A program made the translations under genes and the position numbers. From positions 525,934 through 589,933 of the forward strand of contig CAUYUJ010015504.1 in the NCBI GenBank assembly GCA_963575745.1: 64,000 nt of DNA, given 5' to 3'. Under the pieces are notes generated by a model, which was given only the letters and a program-made list of their open reading frames with translations, did no database searches and was not told the origin of the DNA. This stretch comes from Prorocentrum cordatum (Eukaryota; Sar; Dinophyceae; Prorocentrales; Prorocentraceae). Shown here piece by piece: positions 22,150 to 32,175 of the stretch (its first letter is position 1; each line of letters begins with the position of its first letter).

Positions 22150-23579
22150 ATGCCCCACTTGGTAGAAGCGTGGCCACAGGCAGAGGCTGCGGCAGGGCCG
22201 CTGCTCATCGAGGCTCTCGGCGTGGAAACAAAACCCCAAACGACCAGCGTCAACGATGAGGGCGAAGATGGAGCGGTGGCTTTCGGCCGGGCCGTCATCA
22301 AGCGAGAGGCTACGTGTGACATCGGAATGCGGGGCGCCGCGATCAGCTAGAATGCTGAGGAGGCGAGTGCCCAACAGAAGAGCGGTGGCATCAGACCGTG
22401 TCGCTGCTCACCAAGATGCTGCTCGCGAGGCTGCTTGGCAGCAGATGACGCCCCTGCCGAGGAAGCAGAAGAAGCAGATGAGTATGAACGACACTCTACT
22501 ACGTCTCGCTCGCAGGGCTCTCGAACGGATCGTTTTCACCGACAAGAATCCATGGCGAGCAAGCTCAAGGTTTCGGAAGCGATGGCAGTGGGCTCTACGT
22601 TCTTCGGCCACGCTTCCGGAGTCCTGAAGGTCCTCCGCGGTTTCTTCCTGCTCGAGGCGATGGATTTCACCGAGAAGGAGAAGCAGGACGTCCGCGTGGT
22701 CACGCAGAACCGCTTGGATTTCGATGCAGTCTCCAAGGCTTTGAAGGAGCGATGGGAGGACAAGGCTCTGGTGCAGCGGGACTTCGGACCGAGGGCTATG
22801 CCTCGGTACGGCCCGGAGTCGGGCCAGCAGTCGGCCCTCATTGCGGCGTTTGATGACGTACACGGACCTGACTGGTACGATGGCTACGCAGCGGCAGTCC
22901 AGGCGTGGGAGAACGAAGGGTACGACCACCACGAGGACGAGGACGACTACGATGTCGAGGAGGAGCCGCAGCTAGCCTCAGAGCCAGAAGGGTCCGAGGC
23001 CATGGATGAGGATCTCAACCACCTCAATGAGGAGCTCGAGGCGGCCCAGGCGATGGCGGCAGAGGCGTCGCGCACTCTAGTTCAAGCCAGACAAGCAGTG
23101 GCCGCCGCTCACAAAGATCGAGGATTTGGCAAGCCATCATCGGGTCCAGGAGGGAAGAGCCGCCTTCCTCCGTCGTGGCCGCACCAGCAGCCCTCGAGAC
23201 CGCCGTTCACGGGTCGAGGCCCGAAGGGCAGCAAGGGCGGCAAGAGCGGCAAGGGTGGCAAGTACCGCGACAGGGACCACGACCAGAAGGGCAAGAATGC
23301 GAACTACCTGGAGTTTCACACGATCACGCACGGGTTCGACGAGCTCCAGGGTCTGTACCAGGCAGAGCAGAACGACAGCGGCCTCGCCCCTTCTGAGGCC
23401 ATGGTTGATTGCGGGGCTTCCGCGTCCGCCGGAGGCGAGCGCGCAGTCCAGGCCCTGGTTGCCGCCGTCGCGGCTGCGAACCCCCAGGCCAGGATCGAGA
23501 TCAACAAAAATGAAAGACCGTGGTTTCGCTTTGGAGACAATAAGTGGGGCAAGGCACTGTATAAGGTTTCGGTCGGTCG
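22150..23579 (+). pseudogene. Ty1/copia gag and protease N-terminal half
   Basis: This frame starts at ATG 22150 (MPHLVEAWPQAEAAAGP), has an in-frame TAG at 22348, and is then open to 24210; the first ATG after the TAG is 22552 (MASKLKVSEAMAVG). It encodes a gag-like region: a globular part, an acidic stretch (EDEDDYDVEEE), a coiled-coil-prone LNEELEAAQAMAAEASRT, and a Gly/Lys-rich basic segment (GPKGSKGGKSGKGGK) likely to bind RNA. The aspartic protease active site follows as AMVDCGAS (Asp at 23407-23409), and the frame is homologous up to about 23570 (KALYKVSV). There a 4-bp duplication moves the homologous reading one frame on. Gag packages element RNA and the protease cuts the polyprotein. 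The TAG and the frameshift suggest inactivity. Confidence 0.75.
23571..23578 (+). other. GGTC tandem duplication that shifts the protease frame
   Basis: GGTCGGTC interrupts the protease. With one GGTC unit counted, the frame before it (KVSV) would run on into the frame after it (EFEPGFVLGIFAL), so the shift is most simply a 4-bp duplication (+1) rather than a designed gag-pol boundary. Confidence 0.75.
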
Positions 23580-26500
23580 AGTTCGAGCCGGGCTTCGTTC
23601 TGGGCATCTTCGCTCTCAGTCCTGGCGTGCCTCTCGTTTTGTTGGGAATGACTGCTCTGGAGTCGTGGCCGGCAATCGTGAATTTCCGAACCGGGGAGGC
23701 TGTGATCAGGGGCCAACTGGTGCAGCTTCGCAAGACTCCAGTCAAGGGCCATTGCATCCTCGATCTGGTGAAGCACGTTTCCGAAATTTTAAACCCGACC
23801 GAGGAAAACACCGAGGGTCTTGCAAGGGCGTTTCAGAGATGGTCGATGACAAAGACAACATCACCACCATTAGCATCATCTCAGACAAGAACGACACCAT
23901 CAGCATCATCTCGGACAAGAACAACTTTATCAGCATCATCTCAAACAAGAACGACATTATCAGCATCATCTCAGATGAGAACGACACCATCATCAGTATA
24001 TACGGCTATTACGACAACACCGTCAGTGATAACAGCAACATCACCTCCATCAAACATAACAAGAAGAGCAGCTCCATCATGGTCATCCCCTCCTCCGCCG
24101 TCTTTTGGCTCTGGAACTCGCTCAGAGCGATTTTCGGCAATCCGCAAGCCGGCGCTTCAGCCAGCGCGTTTCCATGGAGGGCAAGGACGAATGGGTACCT
24201 GTCGACATAGATGCCGACAAGAAGGAGGAGGGCACGGAGGTAAAGTCACCTTCGGCGGCAGCGAGCTCCGGACCTACGACCCAGGTCAAGCGGGAGTTCG
24301 TCTTCAACGGTCAGAAGATGGAGTGCGTCACCTCGGAGGGCAAGGTCAAGGAGAAAGATCCGGGCAACACGCACCAGGGTCGCAAAAGGGAGAAGCAGAT
24401 GGAGCTGAACCCGGCGTTCGCACTGCAGGTGGACCCCCGCGACCCGAGGACCACGCGGGGACCGTGTGGCAAGACGCATCGCAAGTACTTCACGGTCAAC
24501 AACCAGTGGGGCCAGACCAGGACATGCTATCGGTGCGGGCCGAGGTTGCTCTACGTCCCGACGGCGAAGGCGCCGATGACGAACCTCAGCATGCAGCATC
24601 CGAAGTTGGTGGAGTCCGGCCTGGAGTTGGTGCGGCACTGCAACCTGTGGGAGACGGCCAATCACGAGCAGGTGACCTCGATGATCAACATCGCCACCTC
24701 TCTCCGGAGGCTTCCCGGGACCGAGATCCGCCACGCGCCGGACGCGCTGCTGGAGATGTTGGGGGCAGCGAACCCCAGGCGCAAGGCCCAGATGGCGGAA
24801 CCAGTACCCGGGCCAGTCTGAGCCGGGTGCCGAGGCAGCTTCTGGCGGCCGGACGCCGGAGGTCATTACTCGCAGGACTGGCCTTGGCCATGACCGTGGG
24901 TACGATCACCGAGGCGGTGGAGATCTGCTGCCATCCCAACAGCATGCTGACCGACGAGTGCACCAACATCGGCCTCAGCATGGAGAGGATCAGCATCGAG
25001 AACGGTTACAACCTCAGCACGAAGGCGGGCTTCGAGGCCGCTAGCAAGAAGCTGGACGAGGTGATGCCGAAGCGGGCTTGGATATCGCAACCATGCACGC
25101 TATGGACTTCGCTCACGAACTTCAACTACAAGACCCCAGAGGCACGTGCACGCCTAGAGAAAGACCGACTTCGAGACCGACGACGTGTGAAGTATGGAGT
25201 TCTCCTGTTGCTAAAGATTGTTGACAACGGAGGCGAGGTCTACTTCGAGTGGCCTCACAGGTGTCAAGGCTGGAAGATTCCCGAGCTAAATTTTCTTCGT
25301 ATGGAGTTGAGGCGTCGGGGACGACACGTTTTCGAAGATCGGATCGACGGGTGCATGTACGGCCTCAGGGACTACAACACTAACGAGCTCGTCGAGAAGG
25401 GCTGGAGGATCATGACCACCGACCCGGAGTTCTCCAAGGTCGCGACCGTGTGTGACCACTCACACGGCCACCAAGTCATCCGCGGGAAGCTGCACACTGC
25501 AGCCACAGCCTACTACCCGCAGGCGATGTGCAAGGCAATCGCCCGGCTGTGGCATGCTCAACTCCGGACCCCGATCGACCTCAACATGGCCCTGGAGAAC
25601 CCTGCTGTCCTAGACCTCGAGAATGCCTACCTGATGGAGCGGGACACCGGGAGCATCTACGTCGCTGAGCCCACGGATCTCGAAAGGGAACAGGTGCGTG
25701 CGATGTTGAGCAGGACCCACAAGGCTGCAGGGCACCCAGGGAACGAGCACTTGGCTTACTGGTGCAAGAAGCGGCAGTGCCCACGCTGGATCATCGAAGA
25801 AGCGATCAACCTTCGCTGCGAGGCAGGCGACCTGGTCAAGCACGGCCTTACCCACAAGGTCAAGGCGAGCCTCGATATCCCCATGGCACCTTGGCAGGCA
25901 GCCGTCATGGACGTGTCCGACCTGGCGTTCCCGGATTTGAATGTGAAGGCCAGGTTTCTCCTCATCGCAGAGGTCGCCACCGGCCTGATGTGCGGGGACA
26001 TCACTGCGAAGATCGGCCTCAAGGACAAGGGCACAGATTCGTCAGCTACGCTGTTCACGACGTTTGCCAGAGCCTACCTTCAACATTATCCCAAGCCAAG
26101 GTGGGTTTTCGTCGATCCCCAGACCTCTTTTGTGGGCGGCGAGTTTAAAGACAACTGCCAGTTGGGCGGCATCGGCGTCTCAGCGAAACCAGGAGGAGCA
26201 CATTGGATGGCTGGCGACATCGAGCGCCGCATCTCGACCATCAAGCAGGTAATGAGGAAGCTTCGCCTACAATACCCCAAGCTGAGTCCCGAGACCGTGT
26301 TTTACATCTCGATTGCGGCGGCCAACAACATGGACAACATCAAGGGCTACACGCCGATGCAGTGGGCTTTCGGGTTTTCTCCGACCGAGGACCCTATCTT
26401 GGCGCACAACGCAGCTACTGGCAAGTTGAAGTCCGACTTCTTCGAGATCGAGCGGGTGCGAGCGGATGCAGAGGCAACCTACCTGAAGGAGAAGGCGTCC

Positions 26501-29176
26501 AGGAAGATCTCAGAGCTGAAGAACTCAGCCCCACGACCTCGACATGAATATAAACGAGGCGACTGGGTCTGTGTCTGGCGGTCGTACGCTGCGACAGGAA
26601 AGCGAAAGTCTTCCGGACAGGACTTCTTCACGGACGGCTTGTTCATCGGACCGGGCCGGGTCTTGTTCTCCGAGCCGGCGGTCCAGACCGGCAACAAGGA
26701 CGGCGTGATCTGGGTCATAATGGGCAACCGATGCTGGCGCTGCGCAGCTGAGCAACTGCGGCCAGCCACGCAGTCGGAGATCGTCCAGATCAACCTGAAG
26801 AAGGACGACATCCTCAACCGTCCGCTTGAGGACGTCTGGACGCACCTCCAGGACTTTGACGACTTAGCCGGGGAGCCCTACCCAACGGCAGATGGCATGA
26901 GGATGCTACCACGTCAACCTCTTGAAGGCATGCCGAGGGTGATCGAGAATCCCGATGTGGCCGTGGAACCCCACGACGTCACGGAGGCAGATGACGACCA
27001 GGAGGTAGACGAGGACAACTCAGCACCAGAGCCACCACAGATTAAGCGAACAAGATTGAGAGGCAAGACGCCGACTGTGTCGTGGCCACCTGTACCGACT
27101 GAAGCTTTCCAACCGCGTTTTGGGAGATCATCTTCATCAAGAGCCTCAGCTGAAGTTGCTCACGCTGCCCACTTCAAGGCGGCGAGCGACCATGTGGAAG
27201 CCAGCGAGATCGACATTATCAACTTCGTGCAGGATCCGAATAACGAGGCCGAGATGGATCTGATGAAGATCGAGATCGAGGCGGACCTTGAGGATTTCTG
27301 CTTCGATGCGAGCGCGTACTTGGAGAAGCAGCTGAACCGCGTGGCCAACAACACGGTCAAGAAGGGCGTGGAGGTTTCGTTTGGCCGCCTGAGCCCCGAG
27401 GAGAAGCCACTGTTCCAAGAGGCAATGGCACGGGAGCTGGCGGAACATCTGGAAGTACCGACAGTCCGGGCCGCATCTGCTTACGCTGACTACAATCATG
27501 GAAAAGATATTCCAGCGGACAAGCTGATCAAGATGAGGTGGCTACTGACCTGGAAGCCTCTGACGCCACCTGAACCACCGGACAAGTCGGACCCACACCC
27601 CGTGAGCACGCCGGACGGGAAGTTCAAGGCGAAGGCCCGTATCATTCTGTTGGGTTTCTCACATCCGGACCTTGTCAGTCGCGACAAGTTCGGAGATCGG
27701 GTGCTTCCTACGGCGTCACCAACCATTTTAAGAAAAGGGAAGCTGGCACTCCTCCAGATGGCTGCTTTCCACGGCTGGACCTTCGAGCTAGCCGACGCGA
27801 AGTCCGCCTTTCTGCAGGCCGGGCACACTGAGTGGAGGAAGCTCTACACGAAGGGCGTGAAGGAGCTTCGGCAGGCCTTGCAGATCAACGAGGAGGAGTC
27901 CAGGCGAGTCCTGGCAGCGATCTACGGGATCACGAATGCGCCGTGGGCTTTCTGGAAGTATGTGGACCACAAGATCCACGAAGCAGGAGGCAAGAGCGTC
28001 CTCATCGAGCCGTGCATCTGGATCATTCAGGACCAGGGCGACTTTGGCATCGCAGGCGACAGTGACAACATTTTCTACCTCGACAGGAAAAACATGCTGA
28101 AGGAGATGCTGCGGTGGTCTCCATGGCGAAGCACGCCGTGCATGTGGGCAGGCATGTGGATCACCCAGGAGCCTTCGGGCAAGATCCATGCCAGCCAGGA
28201 GGAGTTCTGTCACCAGCTCCTCGAGATCAGGGTTGAGTCCGGCAAGTATCTCTCGAAGGATGACAAGCTCAAACCGGAGGACGTCACCCAGTTCAGGGCG
28301 GGCCTGATGAAATGCCAGTGGAGAGCGACACAGACAGCACCACAGTTCTCATGTCGGGTGTCACTGTTGGCTCAGCGGGTGAACGAGGCGACGTTCGGGG
28401 ACCTGAAGGACACGAACGCCCTCATACGCGATGTGAAGCGGACCGCTCGTGACTCATTGGTGTTCCACAACTTCAATAGCAACTGCGGCGGCAAGCTGAA
28501 GTGGGACGACCTAGTTATTGTGACGTGGGTCGACGCAAGCAGGCTACTCCAACGAGGAGGCTACATCGTGGCTTTCACCACGGCCGAGATTCTCAAGCAG
28601 AAGGAATGTGCAGTATCTATCGCCGTCTGGAGGTCGTACAAGCTCAAGCGCACCGGCATCGGCACCAATGGATGCGAGGGCCAGGCCCTGTACGACGGAG
28701 AGAACGCCGCGTACTTGATGCGCATGCTGTGGTCAGTCATGCACGGAGTTCCAGTTACCGCGCACACCCAGGAGGAAGTGGCGCAATCCATGACTTCTGT
28801 GCTGGTGATCGACAGTCGGGGAGTTTATGACTCAGTTCACAACAAGGAGAGCTTCGGCATAGGCCTGAGCGACGCGAGGACCGGCGTGGAGGTTTTGCAT
28901 GTGAAGGCGAACTGCGGGCCCGAGAAGAACCAGCACCTGGTCTGGGTACCCTCGGACCTCAACCTCACCGACGGCCTCACGAAGGACAGTCCTGAGGCAA
29001 GGAAGCCTCTGGCTCTGTGGCTTGCGCGGCGCACCTGGATCATCAGGTACGACGAGGATTTCATGTCAGCCAAGAAACGACAGCGAGCTAACAAACTCGC
29101 TCAGGACAAGCCGCAGCCGCCTACGGACGCTGAAGCCGAGGCCGCCGACGCTTTAGCTTTTCTCGACCTATCTTGA
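23579..29176 (+). CDS. Ty1/copia pol polyprotein (protease end, MTase-like, integrase, RT, RNase H)
   Basis: Order: protease end (FVLGIFALSPGVPLVLLGM); Ser/Thr-rich linker; a segment at 24105-24821 that reads better in another frame; methyltransferase-like domain (AVEICCHPNS, PC at 25091-25096 in ISQPCTLWTSL, EWPHRC at 25247); pre-integrase zinc region (HPGNEHL...CKKRQC); integrase with Asp 25910, Asp 26114 and Glu 26222, exactly D-D-35-E; reverse transcriptase (ELADAKSAFLQ, YGITNAPWAFW); RNase H (WVDAS, CEGQALYDGENA, VLVIDSRGVYDS, NLTDGLTK). Pol makes and inserts the cDNA. The frame is open from 23126 to a stop at 29174, so decay is recent or partial. Two sites look damaged: the YxDD box reads GDSDN (28055-28069) and the second zinc pair reads CEAG rather than CxxC. 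No LTR pair was found. Family assignment is secure; activity is doubtful. Confidence 0.93.
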   Translation, partial: EFEPGFVLGIFALSPGVPLVLLGMTALESWPAIVNFRTGEAVIRGQLVQLRKTPVKGHCILDLVKHVSEILNPTEENTEGLARAFQRWSMTKTTSPPLASSQTRTTPSASSRTRTTLSASSQTRTTLSASSQMRTTPSSVYTAITTTPSVITATSPPSNITRRAAPSWSSPPPPSFGSGTRSERFSAIRKPALQPARFHGGQGRMGTCRHRCRQEGGGHGGKVTFGGSELRTYDPGQAGVRLQRSEDGVRHLGGQGQGERSGQHAPGSQKGEADGAEPGVRTAGGPPRPEDHAGTVWQDASQVLHGQQPVGPDQDMLSVRAEVALRPDGEGADDEPQHAASEVGGVRPGVGAALQPVGDGQSRAGDLDDQHRHLSPEASRDRDPPRAGRAAGDVGGSEPQAQGPDGGTSTRASLSRVPRQLLAAGRRRSLLAGLALAMTVGTITEAVEICCHPNSMLTDECTNIGLSMERISIENGYNLSTKAGFEAASKKLDEVMPKRAWISQPCTLWTSLTNFNYKTPEARARLEKDRLRDRRRVKYGVLLLLKIVDNGGEVYFEWPHRCQGWKIPELNFLRMELRRRGRHVFEDRIDGCMYGLRDYNTNELVEKGWRIMTTDPEFSKVATVCDHSHGHQVIRGKLHTAATAYYPQAMCKAIARLWHAQLRTPIDLNMALENPAVLDLENAYLMERDTGSIYVAEPTDLEREQVRAMLSRTHKAAGHPGNEHLAYWCKKRQCPRWIIEEAINLRCEAGDLVKHGLTHKVKASLDIPMAPWQAAVMDVSDLAFPDLNVKARFLLIAEVATGLMCGDITAKIGLKDKGTDSSATLFTTFARAYLQHYPKPRWVFVDPQTSFVGGEFKDNCQLGGIGVSAKPGGAHWMAGDIERRISTIKQVMRKLRLQYPKLSPETVFYISIAAANNMDNIKGYTPMQWAFGFSPTEDPILAHNAATGKLKSDFFEIERVRADAEATYLKEKASRKISELKNSAPRPRHEYKRGDWVCVWRSYAATGKRKSSGQDFFTDGLFIGPGRVLFSEPAVQTGNKDGVIWVIMGNRCWRCAAEQLRPATQSEIVQINLKKDDILNRPLEDVWTHLQDFDDLAGEPYPTADGMRMLPRQPLEGMPRVIENPDVAVEPHDVTEADDDQEVDEDNSAPEPPQIKRTRLRGKTPTVSWPPVPTEAFQPRFGRSSSSRASAEVAHAAHFKAASDHVEASEIDIINFVQDPNNEAEMDLMKIEIEADLEDFCFDASAYLEKQLNRVANNTVKKGVEVSFGRLSPEEKPLFQEAMARELAEHLEVPTVRAASAYADYNHGKDIPADKLIKMRWLLTWKPLTPPEPPDKSDPHPVSTPDGKFKAKARIILLGFSHPDLVSRDKFGDRVLPTASPTILRKGKLALLQMAAFHGWTFELADAKSAFLQAGHTEWRKLYTKGVKELRQALQINEEESRRVLAAIYGITNAPWAFWKYVDHKIHEAGGKSVLIEPCIWIIQDQGDFGIAGDSDNIFYLDRKNMLKEMLRWSPWRSTPCMWAGMWITQEPSGKIHASQEEFCHQLLEIRVESGKYLSKDDKLKPEDVTQFRAGLMKCQWRATQTAPQFSCRVSLLAQRVNEATFGDLKDTNALIRDVKRTARDSLVFHNFNSNCGGKLKWDDLVIVTWVDASRLLQRGGYIVAFTTAEILKQKECAVSIAVWRSYKLKRTGIGTNGCEGQALYDGENAAYLMRMLWSVMHGVPVTAHTQEEVAQSMTSVLVIDSRGVYDSVHNKESFGIGLSDARTGVEVLHVKANCGPEKNQHLVWVPSDLNLTDGLTKDSPEARKPLALWLARRTWIIRYDEDFMSAKKRQRANKLAQDKPQPPTDAEAEAADALAFLDLS
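23872..23991 (+). repeat. 30-bp minisatellite inside copia linker
   Basis: Four tandem units of about 30 bp, starting AGCATCATCTCAGACAAGAA with small changes. One frame reads SIISDKNDTI repeats; the pol frame reads ASSQTRTTPS repeats. The unit length is a multiple of three, so both stay open. Confidence 0.85.
24105..24821 (+). other. Copia segment that reads in the third frame
   Basis: This 238-codon frame looks more protein-like than the pol frame across it: EGKDEWVPVDIDADKKEEG, CGKTHRKYFTVNNQWGQTRT, CYRCGPRLLYVPTAKAP (a CxxC-type zinc segment seen in dinoflagellate copia polyproteins) and ETANHEQVTSMINIATSLRR. It ends at a TGA after MAEPVPGPV. The element therefore needs another shift near 24.10-24.15 kb to enter this frame and one or two between 24.80 and 24.89 kb to return. 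Confidence 0.6.
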
Positions 29177-29484
29177 GGGTAGTGTCGGGCTCATTCTCAT
29201 CCTTTTCCATATTTGTACTGTGCAGGGCCCCTCTTTTGATCCAGTTCGGTCGGAACGGTTGAGAAGGATTTTAGGCTCATGTCGAGCCGAGGCGACTCGA
29301 GCGAAGCCTTGTGTCAACCTCTCCTTCCTCTCTCTCTCTTGCCGCCGCCTCCGCGGCTGTATGGGATCGAGGAGGGGGCCCCCTCTTTTGTGCAGAGAGC
29401 GCGGCAGACACGCTCGCCAGCACGGGCTGGCGCCATCATGCTCGACGGACGAGCGCAGCACAGCACAACATCGTCGACGGTAAT
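29177..29484. other. Downstream flank of copia element
   Basis: Begins GGGTAGTGTCGGGCTCATTC just after the pol stop, the position where a 3' LTR (TG...) would start. No second copy was seen in the window, so an LTR cannot be claimed. Confidence 0.35.
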
Positions 29485-29615
29485 CACGACAATGATGATG
29501 ATGATGGTGATCGCGCGATGCTGCTGATGAGTGGGGAGTGATGGTGATGGTGATGATGAGGATGAGGAGGAAGCAAGGAGGAGGAGAGGAGAGGGAGGAG
29601 GAGGAGAAGGAGCGA
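29485..29615. repeat. (GAT)n and (GGA)n simple repeats
   Basis: Short GATGAT and GAGGAG tracts with interruptions. Confidence 0.85.
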
Positions 29616-30414
29616 TCCTTCGCGGAAGGTGTGCAGAGAAAACAATAACCCCACTTAGGATGTGGGGAGCAGACAAACTGCGCCGAAGTTCACCTGCAAC
29701 GCGGAAAACAACTGCACTGCATTTGACTAGCAACTGGTTGCAGAACAACTGCAAAACAAGCCCCACCAGGCAACCGTGGGCCCACCAAAACAACAAGTTG
29801 CAGCGCAACAGCCGAAAAATCCCAGAACGCAGACAACATGTGACAGGTGCTGCATCGAACGCGAAAGCCGAATCAACTGCACTGCAACAAAGCGCGCGTT
29901 TGTTGCCTCGAACCGGCCGTTTCCTGTTACCACGTCTCCGCTTCCTTGGCAGCAACCAAGACCAAAGAAGCCGCGCGCCGCCTCGGAAGAGCTTTGGGAG
30001 AAGCTTTTGGTGCATGGGCCCATGGCGTGGCATATTTCCTGGTATTGCTGCGCAGTGCTTCTCATTGCGTGGCCTTGCTTTGCGTTGTTGGGCCGGGGCA
30101 GCAGACAAGACCAACACCAGAGAACCAAGGAACCCGAAGGCCGATCGGCCAGGTCTAGCGCCCAGGCGGTTCTGTACAAAGAGGCAAGCACCCCTCAGCC
30201 GAAGCTTTTTTTGAGGGAAATGCCCCAGAAAGCGCCAGTAATGCGCAAAACAGCTCTCCGCAGTGTTTTGAGAGAGGGTGCACGGCTTGGTCCCACCAGG
30301 TTGCGCGCCACGCGCGCGCCGTCGACGTAGAAATTGTACAGTTTCAACTGTCCCTGGGTGCGTGGCTGATGTGGAATTCCGCGGTGCGGATTCTTGTTGT
30401 TGTTGTTGTTGTTG
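29616..30414. other. No recognisable gene
   Basis: Unassigned DNA with scattered AACTGCA and GTTGCAG words. Open frames on both strands share no known motif. Confidence 0.4.
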
Positions 30415-30545
30415 ACCCACCCCGCGACCCCCCCGCGGCCCACCCCGCGGCCCACCCCGCGACCCACCCGCGACCCACCCGCGACCCACCCGCGACCCAC
30501 CCGCGACCCACCCGCGACCTACCCCGCGACCCGCCCGCGACCCAC
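30415..30545. repeat. CCCGCGACCCA minisatellite
   Basis: About a dozen units of 10-11 bp (CCACCCGCGAC type). Reads Pro-Arg-Asp or Arg-Gly-Trp-Val-Ala-Gly repeats on the two strands. Confidence 0.9.
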
Positions 30546-30990
30546 CTTCGACCCAAACCACGTTCAAGGTACAAACCTCAATTTTCGGCGCCTGCGGCGG
30601 GCTTTTTTGCATTCCTTCCAAGTGGAGAGCCCGCGACACATCCCGTGACCAACTCGCGACCAACCCGCGACCCAAACCACGTTCAGGGTACAAACCACAT
30701 TTTTCGGCGCCTGCGGCGGGCATATTGTGCATTCGCTTCAGGTGGAGAGCCCGCGGCCCACCCGCGACCACGTTCAGGGTACAAACCACATTTTCGGCGC
30801 CTGCGGCGGGCATTCTTTGCATTCGTTCCCTGTGGAGAACCCGCGGCCCACCCGCGACCCAAACCTCGTTCCGTGTACGAACCATTTTTTTTGGCGCTTG
30901 CGGCGGGCTGCTTTTGCATTCCTTCCAGGTGGAGGTGGAGAGCCCGCGACCCACCCGCGACCTAAACCACGTTCACTGAACAAACCAATG
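30546..30990. repeat. ~100-bp tandem repeat, five units
   Basis: Units start near 30556, 30675, 30767, 30861 and 30963 with AAACCACGTTCAGGGTACAA-type sequence, then TTCGGCGCCTGCGGCGGGC and a GTGGAGAGCCCGCG tail. The CCCGCGACCCA word of the adjoining minisatellite ends each unit, so one array probably gave rise to the other. Confidence 0.85.
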
Positions 30991-31159
30991 CCGCACAAGC
31001 GCGGCGGCGGATTCTTGCATGCCGTCTGAGCCCGCAAGGACCTCTTCACGCCCCGCACACCCACGCCAGCCCGTCCAGCTGCTTTGCCCTGGCGAGTTGC
31101 CTTGATCAGAGAAGGCGGGGAGCAGAAAGTGGAAAAAAAGATTGCGTTGCAGTTATCTT

Positions 31160-31565
31160 GGGAAAGGAGGGGGAGGCAGGATGAGTAAACAGGGGACGAG
31201 GAGAACGTGGAAGAAGAGAGGATGTAAGGAGAACGTGGAGAAAGAAAAGGAGGAGGAGCAGGAGGACGAGGGGGAGGAGGGGGAGGAGGGGGAGGAGGAG
31301 GACGAGGAGGGGGAGGATGGGGAGGATGATGATGATGGACGACAATGGGAGGACGATGATGGAGGCCGATGAGGGGGAGGACGACAATGGGAGGACCATG
31401 ATGAAAAGACGAGGGGGGGAGAGGGAGGACGAGGAAGAGAGAGGAGGAGGAGGAGGAGGACGAGGTGGAGGAGGAGGATGACGATGACGATGAGGACGAG
31501 GAAGAGGAGGAGGAGAAGGAGGAGGAAGAGGAGGAGAAGGAGGAGGAGGAGGAGGTGGAGGAGAG
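31160..31565. repeat. (GGA)n-type purine array
   Basis: About 0.4 kb of GAGGAG/GATGAT purine-rich repeats; frames read poly-Glu or poly-Ser/Leu. Confidence 0.95.
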
Positions 31566-31999
31566 CGCCATCGACAAGGAAGGTGGGGGCCACGAGGTCC
31601 GCCGGCTCGGCGACGCCCGCGTCGCCCGCGCCCGCCCCCTCACTCTTATCCGCAATTGCGGGGTGCTACGTACATTTTCAACTGCGCAGCTCGCTAAAAT
31701 CATTCGGTGTTGGAGGGCATGGGCATGCACTGGCCTGGGCCCTCGATGCCAAGTCCGTATATGAAGGCGGCGAGACACGAACACTGCATACCACGTAATG
31801 TCAAGCGCAGCGGGCTATACAGAGAACGACGCGCGCAACTTCTGCATCTGCGTCGCCAGGGTCCGTTGTTTTCCCGTTGCTGGTCGTGGTGCTGAGAAAA
31901 CTTTGGTGGTAGGGTGGGTGGGGGAAGGGGTGGGGTCATAATGAGAAATTATGGCGAATGTGGTTGGGAAATTGTAAACGTCACGGCCATCGCCGCCGT
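31566..31999. other. No recognisable gene
   Basis: Mixed composition, with a short G-rich patch near 31905-31935. Nothing identifiable. Confidence 0.4.
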
Positions 32000-32175
32000 G
32001 ATCGCCGTCGCCGCCAAAATACGAGGACGTCGTTGCCATCGTTGCAGTCGTCACTGGCGCCGTCCCCGCCGCGATTGCCGTCGTCGCCGTTGCCGTTGCT
32101 GTCGTCGTCGTCATCGTCGTCGTTGTTGTCGCCGTCGACGTCGCTGCCACCGCTGCCATCGCTGCAATCGTCGGA
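32000..32175. repeat. (GCC/GTC)n trinucleotide repeat
   Basis: CGCCGTC/GTTGCC triplets in imperfect tandem; frames are low-complexity. Confidence 0.85.

Noticed and set aside
29177-29484. 3' LTR of the plus-strand copia element
   Set aside because: A TG start is present in the right place, but no matching 5' copy could be found, so an LTR is not supported.
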